Origin: Bryobacterales bacterium F-183 | GTDB taxonomy: Bacteria; Acidobacteriota; Terriglobia; Bryobacterales; Bryobacteraceae | DNA: 64,000 nt | Assembly: GCA_016865505.2 (NCBI GenBank) | Contig: AP025252.1 | Coordinates: 4,796,137-4,860,136, forward strand | Direction: 5' to 3' | Shown: piece by piece, positions 8,114 through 15,861 of the stretch | Numbering within the stretch: position 1 is the first letter of the stretch | Layout of the letters: each line of letters starts with the position of its first letter | Made by a program: the position numbers and the translations under genes | The notes under the pieces: generated by a model | The model's input: the letters and a program-made list of their open reading frames with translations, nothing else | Told to the model about the DNA's origin: nothing | Database searches by the model: none

Positions 8114-9265
8114 ATGCTCGCCGCCGCAGTAGCAGTACTCGTCTTCGCCGCCCAGGACCTCCCCCCTGGCTACCAGCACTTCTACAACCTCGACTTCGGC
8201 CCCGCCCTCGCCGAGTTCGAGCGCCAGGCCGCAGCCAACCCCAACGACCCCGAGGCGCACAACCACATCGCGCACACGATTCTGTACGCCGAGATGTTCC
8301 GCAACGGCGCGCTCGAAAGCGAAATGGTCAGCGGCACCAACGCCTTCCTCCGCCGTGAAGGACTCCAACCCTCCAAAGCCGATCAAGCCAAGTTCGCCGC
8401 CGCCATCGACAAGTCCATCGGCCTCTGCGAAGACCGCATCAAGCGCAACGAAAAAGACAAAGACGCCTACTACGCGCTAGGCGTCGCTTACGGCCTCAAA
8501 GCCAACTACGACTTTCTGGTAAACAAAGCCTGGAGCGACGCTCTGAGCGCCGCAGGCAAAGCCCGCAAGCAGCATGAAAAGGTCACGGAAATCGACCCCG
8601 AGTTCGTGGACGCCTACCTTACCCAAGGCATCCATCAATACGTCGTCGGCAGCTTACCCAAGACCGTACGCTTCTTCGGCTTCTTCATCGGCTTCCGCGG
8701 CGACCGCGCCAAAGGCATCGAACTCCTCCGCAAGGTCGAAATCTACGGCCAGCGCAACCGCATCGACGCCGAGATCATGCTCGCGGCGATCTACCGTCGC
8801 GAGAAGAAACCCGAGTACGCCATCCCGTTGCTAGCGGTCCTAAGCCAGCGCTTCCCCCGCAACTTCCTGCTGCAATTCGAACTGGTCCAAATGCACGCGG
8901 ACCTTGGCGATAAAGTCAAATGCCTCGCGATTCTGGACCAAATCGAAGCCAACCGCACCGCCCGCCGCGACGGTTATGAAAGAGTGACGAAAGAAAGAGT
9001 CGCCTACGCCCGCGGCAACTTGTTGTTCTGGTATCAGGACTTCGCGCCAGCCCTGGCATCGCTCAAGACAGCAGTCGCCGACGTATCGCAACTCAACCTG
9101 GGAACAGGCCAATTAGCCTGGATGCGCCTCGGACAAGTGCACGACATGCGCAACGAGCGCAAAGAAGCGGTCGCTGCCTATGAAAAAGCGATCGCCCTCG
9201 CCCCGAAGTCAGAAGTAGCAAAGGAGTGCAAGAGCTACAAGTCCAAACCGTACCGCAGGACCTAA
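8114..9265 (+). CDS. TPR-repeat protein with N-terminal signal or anchor
   Basis: Product of 383 residues. A short hydrophobic start (MLAAAVAVLVFAA) suggests export. Helical repeat pairs follow throughout, with recognisable TPR units at about 22-55 (FYNLDFGPALAEFERQAAAN), 110-170 and 320-372 (AWMRLGQVHDMRNERKEAVA). TPR arrays form protein-binding scaffolds; no catalytic domain is visible. It begins three bases after the APC permease stop and probably shares its transcript, but a functional link to transport is only inference. Similar solitary exported TPR proteins are common in Acidobacteria. Confidence 0.82.
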   Translation: MLAAAVAVLVFAAQDLPPGYQHFYNLDFGPALAEFERQAAANPNDPEAHNHIAHTILYAEMFRNGALESEMVSGTNAFLRREGLQPSKADQAKFAAAIDKSIGLCEDRIKRNEKDKDAYYALGVAYGLKANYDFLVNKAWSDALSAAGKARKQHEKVTEIDPEFVDAYLTQGIHQYVVGSLPKTVRFFGFFIGFRGDRAKGIELLRKVEIYGQRNRIDAEIMLAAIYRREKKPEYAIPLLAVLSQRFPRNFLLQFELVQMHADLGDKVKCLAILDQIEANRTARRDGYERVTKERVAYARGNLLFWYQDFAPALASLKTAVADVSQLNLGTGQLAWMRLGQVHDMRNERKEAVAAYEKAIALAPKSEVAKECKSYKSKPYRRT

Positions 9266-9270
9266 CGCAC

Positions 9271-9489
9271 CTAAGCCGCAACGCCGCTTCGCTCATGTAG
9301 CAGTTGCATCAACTGCCCCTCGCGAAGTGGGACAAACGCATAAGCTCGGCCATCGAGATCGGCGAACTCCACGTCGTATACATCCGCCGCTAGATGGGCC
9401 ACAATCGTGCCGACCTGCCCGCGTGAAAGGCCCTTCTCGGGCATATCTTCAAGCAGTGCGATCACCGAGTGTAGTTCCAGTTGGCTCAT
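9271..9489 (-). CDS. DUF4926 small protein
   Basis: Product of 72 residues matching the DUF4926 pattern: an N-terminal helix (LHSVIALLEDMPEKGLSRG), then QVGTIVAHL and a short beta-rich end (YDVEFADLDGRAYAFVPLRE) like a small SH3-like barrel. It lies 13 bases downstream of the DUF6883 gene. The two families often occur as neighbours, and the compact pair resembles a toxin-antitoxin or immunity cassette, but no activity is established to my knowledge. I chose the ATG at 9489 rather than the TTG one codon earlier, since GAGGCGAGG lies at a good distance before it. Confidence 0.8.
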   Translation of the reverse strand: MSQLELHSVIALLEDMPEKGLSRGQVGTIVAHLAADVYDVEFADLDGRAYAFVPLREGQLMQLLHERSGVAA

Positions 9490-9502
9490 CAAGAACCTCG
9501 CC

Positions 9503-9832
9503 TCATAAAATGTAGCAACTCAACAAACGTGGCGGTTCGCCTACCGCCTCCACCAGCCACGCGCTACGAACAGCAATCCTCCGAGCGCTACGAAACAGCT
9601 CAAAGTCGAGCACATAATGGGTGCCGTACTCACTGGTGTCCACACGGTTCACCTCGGCCTCACTGGCCGCGCGAAGCAAGGCCGCCCGCAGGATTTCGGC
9701 ATCCTCGATCCCGATTCCGGCAGCCGCGAAGACCCGAGCCTTATGGCGTCCCGTAGGATGCTGCAGGTTCAGGCAGTACTCCGTGAGCTTTCGAATATCG
9801 ACGATCGCCAAATGCCCATTCGGAAGCTTCAC
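9503..9832 (-). CDS. DUF6883 protein
   Basis: Product of 109 residues matching DUF6883: conserved opening KLPNG-x6-DIRKLTEYCLN, then HPTGRHKARVF, which is the most conserved stretch of the family, and a C-terminal TSEYGTHYVLDFEL followed by IRSAWLVEAVGEPPRL-like sequence. It starts with GTG at 9832, 12 bases after the alanine dehydrogenase stop, and precedes a DUF4926 gene. Small size, pairing and position suggest a selfish or defence-type pair carried behind a housekeeping gene. The conserved His and Arg could be catalytic, but this is conjecture. Confidence 0.82.
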   Translation of the reverse strand: MKLPNGHLAIVDIRKLTEYCLNLQHPTGRHKARVFAAAGIGIEDAEILRAALLRAASEAEVNRVDTSEYGTHYVLDFELFRSARRIAVRSAWLVEAVGEPPRLLSCYIL

Positions 9833-9844
9833 TCGATGAGGACC

Positions 9845-10972
9845 CTACCTCTGCTTGCTCGCCTTCGGCAACAAATCATCCCGCCACGCACGACCCTGTG
9901 ACTCCGCTACCGCCGGGTACACAATATGCCCCTCGTACGTATTCACACCCTCGCAAATCGCCGCGCTACCCTCGCACGCCGCCTCGAGCCCCTTGTTCGC
10001 TAAAGTCAGGACATACGGATTCGTGGCATTATTCAACGCAAACGTCGACGTCTGCGCCACCGCCGCCGGCATGTTCGACACGCAATAGTGCAGGACGTCG
10101 TCCACAAAGTAAATCGGGTCCGTATGCGTCGTCGCGCGCGACGTCTCAAAGCAGCCGCCCTGATCAATCGCCACATCCACCACAACCGACCGCTTCCGCA
10201 TCGACGCGATCATGTCCCGCCGCACAAGCTTCGGCGCCGACGCACCCGGAATCAGCACCGCGCCAACCACCAGGTCCGCCTGCCGTACCGCATCGCGAAT
10301 CGTGTGGACATTGGACGCCAAGGTCACAATGCGGGACCCCCAGATGTCGTCCAAATACCGTAGCCGGTTCAAAGACCGGTCGATGACAGTGACATTCGCG
10401 CCCAGCCCCACAGCCATCTTCAACGCCGAATGCCCGACCACGCCGCCACCGATAATCACCACATTGGCCGACGTCACGCCCGGCACGCCGCCAATCAAGA
10501 TCCCGCGACCCCCATTGGGAGCTTCCAGATACTGCGCGCCCACTTGAACGGACATACGCCCCGCCACTTCGCTCATCGGCGTCAGCAGCGGCAGCGACCC
10601 GTCCTCTTCCCGAATCGTCTCGTACGCCACCGAGTTCACGCCGCTTTCCACCAGCTTCGCCGTCAACTCCGGCAGCGGCGCCAGGTGCAGATACGTGAAC
10701 AGCAGCAATCCCTTTCGGAAGTACGCGTATTCGCCCGGTTGCGGCTCCTTGACCTTCACCACCATCTCGGCCTTGGCCCAAACCTCTGCCGCGCCCGGCA
10801 AAATCGTGGCCCCCGCCGCGATGTACTCCTCATCCGGCAGCGACGATCCCTCGCCCGCGCCACTTTGGACATACACCTGGTGCCCCGCTTCCACCAGCGA
10901 GTGCACGCCAGACGGGATCAGCCCAACCCGCCGCTCCTGATCCTTAACTTCTTTGGGGACTCCAACGATCAT
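9845..10972 (-). CDS. ald: Alanine dehydrogenase
   Basis: Catalyses reversible NAD-dependent deamination of L-alanine to pyruvate and ammonium in the cytoplasm. The 375 residues match the usual length of about 370. The substrate residues K75 (VKVKEP) and H96 (YLHLAP) fall at the positions known from the Mycobacterium enzyme. The Rossmann nucleotide site is IIGGGVVG at 173-180, and D270 lies in VVDVAID, followed by [13 protein letters not shown]. The gene is preceded by a good AAGGAG site. The DUF6883/DUF4926 pair follows directly. Ald is often used in alanine catabolism or in redox balance under low oxygen. Confidence 0.97.
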   Translation of the reverse strand: MIVGVPKEVKDQERRVGLIPSGVHSLVEAGHQVYVQSGAGEGSSLPDEEYIAAGATILPGAAEVWAKAEMVVKVKEPQPGEYAYFRKGLLLFTYLHLAPLPELTAKLVESGVNSVAYETIREEDGSLPLLTPMSEVAGRMSVQVGAQYLEAPNGGRGILIGGVPGVTSANVVIIGGGVVGHSALKMAVGLGANVTVIDRSLNRLRYLDDIWGSRIVTLASNVHTIRDAVRQADLVVGAVLIPGASAPKLVRRDMIASMRKRSVVVDVAIDQGGCFETSRATTHTDPIYFVDDVLHYCVSNMPAAVAQTSTFALNNATNPYVLTLANKGLEAACEGSAAICEGVNTYEGHIVYPAVAESQGRAWRDDLLPKASKQR

Positions 10973-11013
10973 GGTGGGTCATCTCCTTTTCCAAGGATGT
11001 AGATGATTGGTAT

Positions 11014-11604
11014 TTACTGCTGGCGTCCTGTATTTTCAGGCGCAGCAGTCGATTGTGGACTCGCAGCCGGCGGCGGAGCCATCGCCCCTTGCGGGTCAGC
11101 CGACGCGATAATCCGCTTCGGACCCATCCCCAGCGCGATCAAGGACAGCGAACCCAGCTTGCCATCCGGGTCCAGGTTCTGCGACCGTTGGAACTCCTTC
11201 AGCGCAGCTACCGAATCCGCACCCCAGGTACCGTTCGCCTCGCCCTTGAAAAAGCCTTTCGCAGCCAATGCCTGCTGGATCTCGGCATACCGTTCCGCGC
11301 TCGGACGTGCCTGCCAATTCGACTGCGACTTCGCTGCCGTAGCCCTCGTCGCTGTACCTCGCCCACGCCTGCTATTCGATCTCGAATAGATCGCCCGCGA
11401 AGAGGTGATCCTGCGATTTCGAGATGCGGTAGACGGCTTCGTCACCGTACGCTTGCGAGCAACCGTCGCAGGCTTCTTGGCAGCGGAACTCGACGCAACC
11501 GCCGGCTTCTTCTTCGCAGCGGGAGGAGCCGCCGGTGCAGCATACGCCGCTACCGCCGTTACCCCGGCCAGGAACAGTACACCAAGCTGAATAGGCAGGT
11601 TCAA
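11014..11604 (-). CDS. Secreted peptidoglycan-binding-domain protein
   Basis: Product of 196 residues with a signal peptide (1-23), a long Lys/Ala/Ser/Arg-rich linker (about 25-95) and one peptidoglycan-binding domain (about 100-160: IQQALAAKGFF, ADSVAALKEFQRSQNL, DGKLGSLSLIALGM), a three-helix PG_binding_1 fold. It has no hydrolase domain, so it may tether itself to the cell wall. The start is TTG at 11604. A TATAGT hexamer stands one base before it, which is too close to serve as -10 for this start, so a slightly later start or different promoter is possible. It lies 23 bases after the VWFA gene on the same strand. Confidence 0.82.
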   Translation of the reverse strand: MNLPIQLGVLFLAGVTAVAAYAAPAAPPAAKKKPAVASSSAAKKPATVARKRTVTKPSTASRNRRITSSRAIYSRSNSRRGRGTATRATAAKSQSNWQARPSAERYAEIQQALAAKGFFKGEANGTWGADSVAALKEFQRSQNLDPDGKLGSLSLIALGMGPKRIIASADPQGAMAPPPAASPQSTAAPENTGRQQ

Positions 11605-11627
11605 GACTATATGGTAACCCGCAAAAC

Positions 11628-13040
11628 CTACGGCTTCACCCGGGGCCAGCCGCCCTTATTCGTCTGCTGCTGCGGTTGCTGCGCCGCATCCGCCGTACCC
11701 GAAGCCGTAGGCGTAGCGCCCGACGACGAAGCCGCTGTGCCCGCCTGCGGCCACCCACCGCTCGCATCGCGGTCCACCATCGGACCCGCATTCGCACCGC
11801 TACCCGGATCGCTCACCCGCGGCCGCCGCGAAAACGTGCCCTTGTCACCACTCGATGTCGAAGTAGTCGAGGTCGCCGTAGGCGCCGCCGGCTCAACCGC
11901 ACCACCCTCCACCTCAGACGGCGTACTGTTATTGCTCTCCTGCGCGACGTAGTTCCCGCGATACCGCACCTTCGCGTCCGGATGCCGCCGCAGCGCCGCA
12001 GACGTCAGTTGAATCTGCAAGTCCCGCTGCTCGCCCGCTTTCACGCCTTCGGGCAGATAGAAGTGCAGCGCATACCGCTGCCGCAAACGCCGTAGCGTAT
12101 CTTCAAGTGCCGACGCATCATCGACGCTCATGCTGTCCCCACCGGAATCGAGCGCAATCTCCCGCGTACCCGCAGACTTCAGCCGTCCATTGCCAATAAT
12201 CACCGGACCATTGCCCCCACCGCCGCCACGGGGATAACCACCGCCGCCGCGCGGATAGCCCATGCCGCCACCACCCAGGATGATCCCGCCCAGCGATCCC
12301 CAACCGCCGTTGCCACCCCTGCGATTCGGCACGCTACCGCCCTGCGGATAACCGCCACCGCCGCCCATACCGCCTCCGCGACGATCAAATACATTCGGAG
12401 CCAGCAGCGCGCTCAGTACGATGTCGCTCTGCTCCAGCGACCGGATCACGCCCTGATCATCCCGCTCGAACTCCGTCATATCATCGGTCAAGATCACAAT
12501 CGCCTTGCGCGCCTCGCGACGAGCATTGTTCCGGACATACTCAACAGCGCTATACAAGCTCCGCGTAATGTCCGTACCGCCATTGAAATCTTCCTCGTGG
12601 ACCACGCGTTCCAGTCCATTCACGCCGGACCCGTCCCGATGCGACTTAAACGGCATCCGTACCCGCGCCCGCCGGTCAAACACCATGATCCCGACCCGAT
12701 CCTGCGGACCCAGCGCCACAAATGCCTCGCGCGCCGCAGACGCCATCCGCTGTACATGCGGCTGCATACTGCCGCTCACGTCCAGCAGGAACAGCACATC
12801 GAGCGGCATGTCTTCCGTCGCAAAATTTCGAATCTCCCGGATCTTGCCACGCTCGCGCAACACAAAATCTTCGACATGCAACCCGGTAATCGCCCGGTTG
12901 GCGGAATCCACCACCTGCGCGTCCACCCGCACCAGAGCGACATCGCTGCGGAAGATGACGTCACTGCCACCAGACTCCTGCGCCAGCCCCGCGGCCGCCG
13001 TCAACAAAATCGCGCTCAGAAACACCGTAAAGCGTTGCAT
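11628..13040 (-). CDS. VWFA-related Acidobacteria-type protein with Gly-rich insertion
   Basis: Secreted von Willebrand factor A protein of 470 residues. A signal peptide covers residues 1-20 (MQRFTVFLSAILLTAAAGLA). An N-terminal beta domain (30-78) leads to the VWA domain with the metal-site motif DVSGS at 87-91 and the later TGGTD-like site NGGTD and ILTDD. A 56-residue glycine-rich run (222-277) interrupts the fold before its last strands (YALHFYLPEG near 325). The tail from 365 is Ser/Thr/Pro/Gly-rich. Function in this family is unknown. I prefer the ATG at 13040; the upstream ATG at 13100 would put 20 residues before the signal peptide and abuts a TAAAGT hexamer. Confidence 0.88.
   Translation of the reverse strand: MQRFTVFLSAILLTAAAGLAQESGGSDVIFRSDVALVRVDAQVVDSANRAITGLHVEDFVLRERGKIREIRNFATEDMPLDVLFLLDVSGSMQPHVQRMASAAREAFVALGPQDRVGIMVFDRRARVRMPFKSHRDGSGVNGLERVVHEEDFNGGTDITRSLYSAVEYVRNNARREARKAIVILTDDMTEFERDDQGVIRSLEQSDIVLSALLAPNVFDRRGGGMGGGGGYPQGGSVPNRRGGNGGWGSLGGIILGGGGMGYPRGGGGYPRGGGGGNGPVIIGNGRLKSAGTREIALDSGGDSMSVDDASALEDTLRRLRQRYALHFYLPEGVKAGEQRDLQIQLTSAALRRHPDAKVRYRGNYVAQESNNSTPSEVEGGAVEPAAPTATSTTSTSSGDKGTFSRRPRVSDPGSGANAGPMVDRDASGGWPQAGTAASSSGATPTASGTADAAQQPQQQTNKGGWPRVKP
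12210..12377 (-). repeat. Glycine-rich low-complexity insertion inside the VWA domain
   Basis: Encodes about 56 residues dominated by Gly with Tyr-Pro-Arg units (GGYPRGGGG repeated). It splits the VWA fold between the ALLAPNVF strand and the last helix. Such a loop could be a flexible surface arm or a product of replication slippage. Confidence 0.75.
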
Positions 13041-13135
13041 GATCGATGTTGTGGATGCGTACTCGCCTCCCACCGTTTCGAAACTCTCAACGTTTTGCAT
13101 ACTTTACTCGTCTTTGACCTTAACACCAGCCGCTC

Positions 13136-14770
13136 ATGGAAGTTACCGCAAGAACCCTCGCAACCGTCGCCGTTGCCACCTGTCTGACCCTCGCGGCCCA
13201 GTCCGTATCGCCACAACAGGCGCCGCCAAGACCAGCCAAGCTCCGCGGCACCGTCGTCAGTGACCTCACCGGCAACCCCCTCCGCCGTGCCCGCGTCACG
13301 CTCCTTCCCCGCGCTACAGGACTCGACAGCACCACCGTCGAAACCGACGAGAACGGCCGCTACGAAATCCCCTCCGTCACCCCAGGACCGTACGGTTTGC
13401 AGGCCACTCGCGACGGCTTCCTCGCCAACAACGCGCCCCGCGCCGCCCAACTCCGCCTCCCCCGCGTCATCCGCATCATGCCCGGAGACGACCTCAAAGA
13501 CGTCACCTTCCGCCTTCAACCCTGGGCCGTCATCGATGGCACGGTGCGTTTTTTCGACGATCGCGACCCCGCCATGAACGTCCCCGTCTATGCCTACCAA
13601 AAGGTCTACCTGCGAGGCCAAAAGACCTACGCCATCGTCGGCCGTACCCGCACCGACGATCGCGGCTACTACCGTCTCCCCGGTCTTCCTCCCGGCACGT
13701 ACCTGATCGCGGCCGTCTACAACAAACCCGTGGACCGTCCCAAGCCAGGCGAACCCGTCGACCCCGAAAAGATTCCCGAACGCGAGCCCAGCTACTCCAG
13801 CGTCTTCTACCCCAACGGCGACCGCATCACCGACGCGCTACCCGTCCAAGTCACCCCCGGCCAGGAACTCCGCGGCTACGACATGTACCTCCGCCAGGCA
13901 ATGTCCGTCCGCGTCCGAGGCAAGCTCACCGACGACTGTACCGGCCGCCCTGCCGAAGGCGCACCCCTCGAGGTCGTGCAAGTGGACGACGACGGCGCCA
14001 CCATCCCCGTCAACGCCGAGATCCAGCAACTCACCAACGGCCAGTTCATCGTCCGCGGCCTCGCCCCAGGACCTTACGAATTCCGCTCGTCCCTCCAGGC
14101 CGGACAGCGCAACTGCCCGGGCCGCTCCGAACGCCAAAACGTCATGGTCGCAGACCAACCCATCGACACCTTGGAACTCCACCTCTCCCCGGACCGCATG
14201 ACCTTGTTCGACATCCGCCGCGACGGCAAACCGGTCACAGAAAAGCTGGACATTCGCCTCGAACCCAGATCCATCGACTCCGGTATCGTCGCCGTCCAAC
14301 AGCCTCGCGAACCCGGCACTCGCGGCCGTGCCGTAGCCAATCTCCGCGCCAACGAAGAGTACACCATCTTCGTCTCCACCCTGCTATCGGAAGACGACTA
14401 CCAGGCCCCGCCCTACAAAGTGGTCGCCGGAGGCGTAACGACAATCACCTTCCGCGCAGACGGCGCCCGCGTCGCAGGCCGGGTCCAGGACCCTGACGGC
14501 AAACCGATCCCCGGCGCAGTCATCACGTTCGTACCCGACACCATGACCCCGCAACTGGTCCGGGAAGGCTACACAGACCAATACGGCAACTACGAAGTCT
14601 CAGGCCTCGCCCCGGGGACCTACAACGCCCTCCCCTGGCTCGACGCCCCGCCCTGCGACATCTTCAATCCCAACGCCCGAATCGAATGCGCCGCAAAAGG
14701 CCGCTCAGTAACGGTAAAGCCCAACGACAAATCGCAGTTGGACCTAACGCTCTCCGCCTTCGTAAACTAG
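13136..14770 (+). CDS. Secreted carboxypeptidase-regulatory-like domain protein
   Basis: Product of 544 residues with a signal peptide (1-22). It contains about four CNA-B/carboxypeptidase-regulatory-like beta sandwiches, seen from the recurring G-x-V-x(D)-x-TGNPLRRARVTL opening and the (Y)EIPSVTPGPYGLQA, YRLPGLPPGTYLIA and YEVSGLAPGTYNALPW closings, at about 38-100, 120-205, 230-330 and 440-510. These domains are structural and occur in large numbers in Acidobacteria surface proteins. No TonB plug or barrel follows, so it is not a receptor. It is divergent from the VWFA gene and followed after four bases by a small gene. Confidence 0.85.
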   Translation: MEVTARTLATVAVATCLTLAAQSVSPQQAPPRPAKLRGTVVSDLTGNPLRRARVTLLPRATGLDSTTVETDENGRYEIPSVTPGPYGLQATRDGFLANNAPRAAQLRLPRVIRIMPGDDLKDVTFRLQPWAVIDGTVRFFDDRDPAMNVPVYAYQKVYLRGQKTYAIVGRTRTDDRGYYRLPGLPPGTYLIAAVYNKPVDRPKPGEPVDPEKIPEREPSYSSVFYPNGDRITDALPVQVTPGQELRGYDMYLRQAMSVRVRGKLTDDCTGRPAEGAPLEVVQVDDDGATIPVNAEIQQLTNGQFIVRGLAPGPYEFRSSLQAGQRNCPGRSERQNVMVADQPIDTLELHLSPDRMTLFDIRRDGKPVTEKLDIRLEPRSIDSGIVAVQQPREPGTRGRAVANLRANEEYTIFVSTLLSEDDYQAPPYKVVAGGVTTITFRADGARVAGRVQDPDGKPIPGAVITFVPDTMTPQLVREGYTDQYGNYEVSGLAPGTYNALPWLDAPPCDIFNPNARIECAAKGRSVTVKPNDKSQLDLTLSAFVN

Positions 14771-14774
14771 AACT

Positions 14775-15002
14775 ATGGCGGTACTCAAGGCACTCGAAGG
14801 CGACAAACTCGAACGAGCGTTGGAGCGCCTCCGCAACCCCGCCCCGGGCAGCAAGATCGAAGCAGCCCGCGATTTCGGCATTGATCTTACGCTCTTGATG
14901 GAGAATCTCAAGCTCAGCCCCGCACAACGCGCAGAGCAGATGTTAGCCGCCTGCCAAGCCGCTGACCAGCTTCGTGGTATCGCCCTCCGGCGTCGTAAGT
15001 GA
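14775..15002 (+). CDS. Small helical hypothetical protein, antitoxin-like
   Basis: Product of 75 residues, charged and predicted fully helical (ALEGDKLERALERLRNP, SPAQRAEQMLAACQAADQLR). It begins four bases after the upstream stop, or from its own TAAACT hexamer six bases before the ATG. Its stop TGA overlaps a GTG that starts a 25-codon frame (MKDPLDG). Small helical proteins of this shape are found coupled to nucleotidyltransferase-like genes in related genomes as far as I recall; here the partner would be missing. Function unknown. Confidence 0.6.
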   Translation: MAVLKALEGDKLERALERLRNPAPGSKIEAARDFGIDLTLLMENLKLSPAQRAEQMLAACQAADQLRGIALRRRK

Positions 15003-15076
15003 AAGATCCCCTCGACGGCACTGCACATTTCAACGGGTCAAGACTTCCGCGGCCAGCCTCAATTCGTAATCTTTAG
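14999..15076 (+). pseudogene. Possible truncated partner gene remnant
   Basis: A GTG overlapping the previous stop (GTGA) opens a 25-codon frame beginning MKDPLDGTAHFNG that ends inside the 3' end of the convergent ThuA-like gene. The GTGA coupling is typical of two-gene cassettes, and the opening MKDP resembles starts of nucleotidyltransferase-like proteins. The rest has no likeness, so this could be a degraded partner or chance. Confidence 0.22.
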
Positions 15077-15838
15077 CACCCACTTCATCGCCTCCAGATA
15101 CATCTGCCGTACCCGAGGCCTTCCCCAAATCTCCGTCGTATGCCCCAACGACGAGTAAAACACCCGACCCTTCCCGTACTCTCGCGTCCACGCCACAGCA
15201 ACATCTTTATCCGCCCGCTTGACGCCCTCCACACTCCAATCCACCTTCGCCGGATCCAAACTCAGCAGCACCTTCACCCTCTCCCGCGAAAACAAACTGG
15301 ACGGCTGATAAATCTCATCCTCCAGCACAAAGTTCGCCGGAAAATGCCGCGTAATCGAACTCTCCGGAGCCTCATTCCGGATCGGCGCCCGAAAGACACC
15401 CCATGGGTGACCATCGAAGTACGCGCCAATCAACTCCCCATACTCCGGCCACATATAGAACGTATCGAGCGCACTGTGCGCCGCCACAAACCCCTTGCCG
15501 TCATCCCGGATAAAGGACAAAAAATCGGCCTTCTGCTCGTCCGTCATCGGCAACTCACCTGACGTAAAAAAGAAAACCGCGTCAAAATCGTTCAGATTTC
15601 GCGCGGCATTTTCCAAAGGACGCTTGGTCAACAACTGGGTATCGGTACGGATAAACGTGTCCCACAACCCCGTCTGCCGCCCCAACTGAAAAATCAGCCC
15701 CGCCGCGTTCGACACCGAATCATGCTGGAACCCATGCACCGCGCCAATCACCAGCACCCGCTTTTTAGACGGCGCCGGCTGCTGCCCGAACCCCAGCAGC
15801 GGCAAAAAGCAAAGAACCAAAAACATCCATCTCTGCAT
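15059..15838 (-). CDS. ThuA-like domain protein, secreted
   Basis: Product of 259 residues with a signal peptide (1-18, ending GFGQ). The remainder is a ThuA-like class-I-amidotransferase fold: RVLVIGAVHGFQHDSV (28-43), DAVFFFTSGELPMTDEQ (about 85-101), GKGFVAAHSALDTFY (113-127) and GRVFYSSLGHTTEIW near the end. ThuA-like proteins are linked to sugar use (trehalose/glycoside pathways) and are common as secreted proteins in Acidobacteria and Planctomycetes; the reaction is not settled. The gene is divergent from an FG-GAP gene with only 23 bases between start codons, and a TATACT hexamer lies six bases before its ATG. Confidence 0.9.
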   Translation of the reverse strand: MQRWMFLVLCFLPLLGFGQQPAPSKKRVLVIGAVHGFQHDSVSNAAGLIFQLGRQTGLWDTFIRTDTQLLTKRPLENAARNLNDFDAVFFFTSGELPMTDEQKADFLSFIRDDGKGFVAAHSALDTFYMWPEYGELIGAYFDGHPWGVFRAPIRNEAPESSITRHFPANFVLEDEIYQPSSLFSRERVKVLLSLDPAKVDWSVEGVKRADKDVAVAWTREYGKGRVFYSSLGHTTEIWGRPRVRQMYLEAMKWVLKITN

Positions 15839-15844
15839 GACCCC

Positions 15845-15852
15845 AGTATAAT
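15845..15852. promoter_or_regulatory. Overlapping divergent -10 elements
   Basis: On the plus strand TATAAT (15847-15852) stands nine bases before the GTG at 15862; on the minus strand TATACT (15850-15845) stands six bases before the ATG at 15838. The two share the same TATA bases, so both promoters cannot be occupied at once. No clear -35 boxes are visible. Confidence 0.5.
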
Positions 15853-15861
15853 TTTAAGGAC

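Noticed and set aside
7082-8386. 434-codon frame opposite the APC permease and TPR genes
   Set aside because: It spans two real genes in the other direction, and its Asp/Gly/Val-rich product is composition driven.
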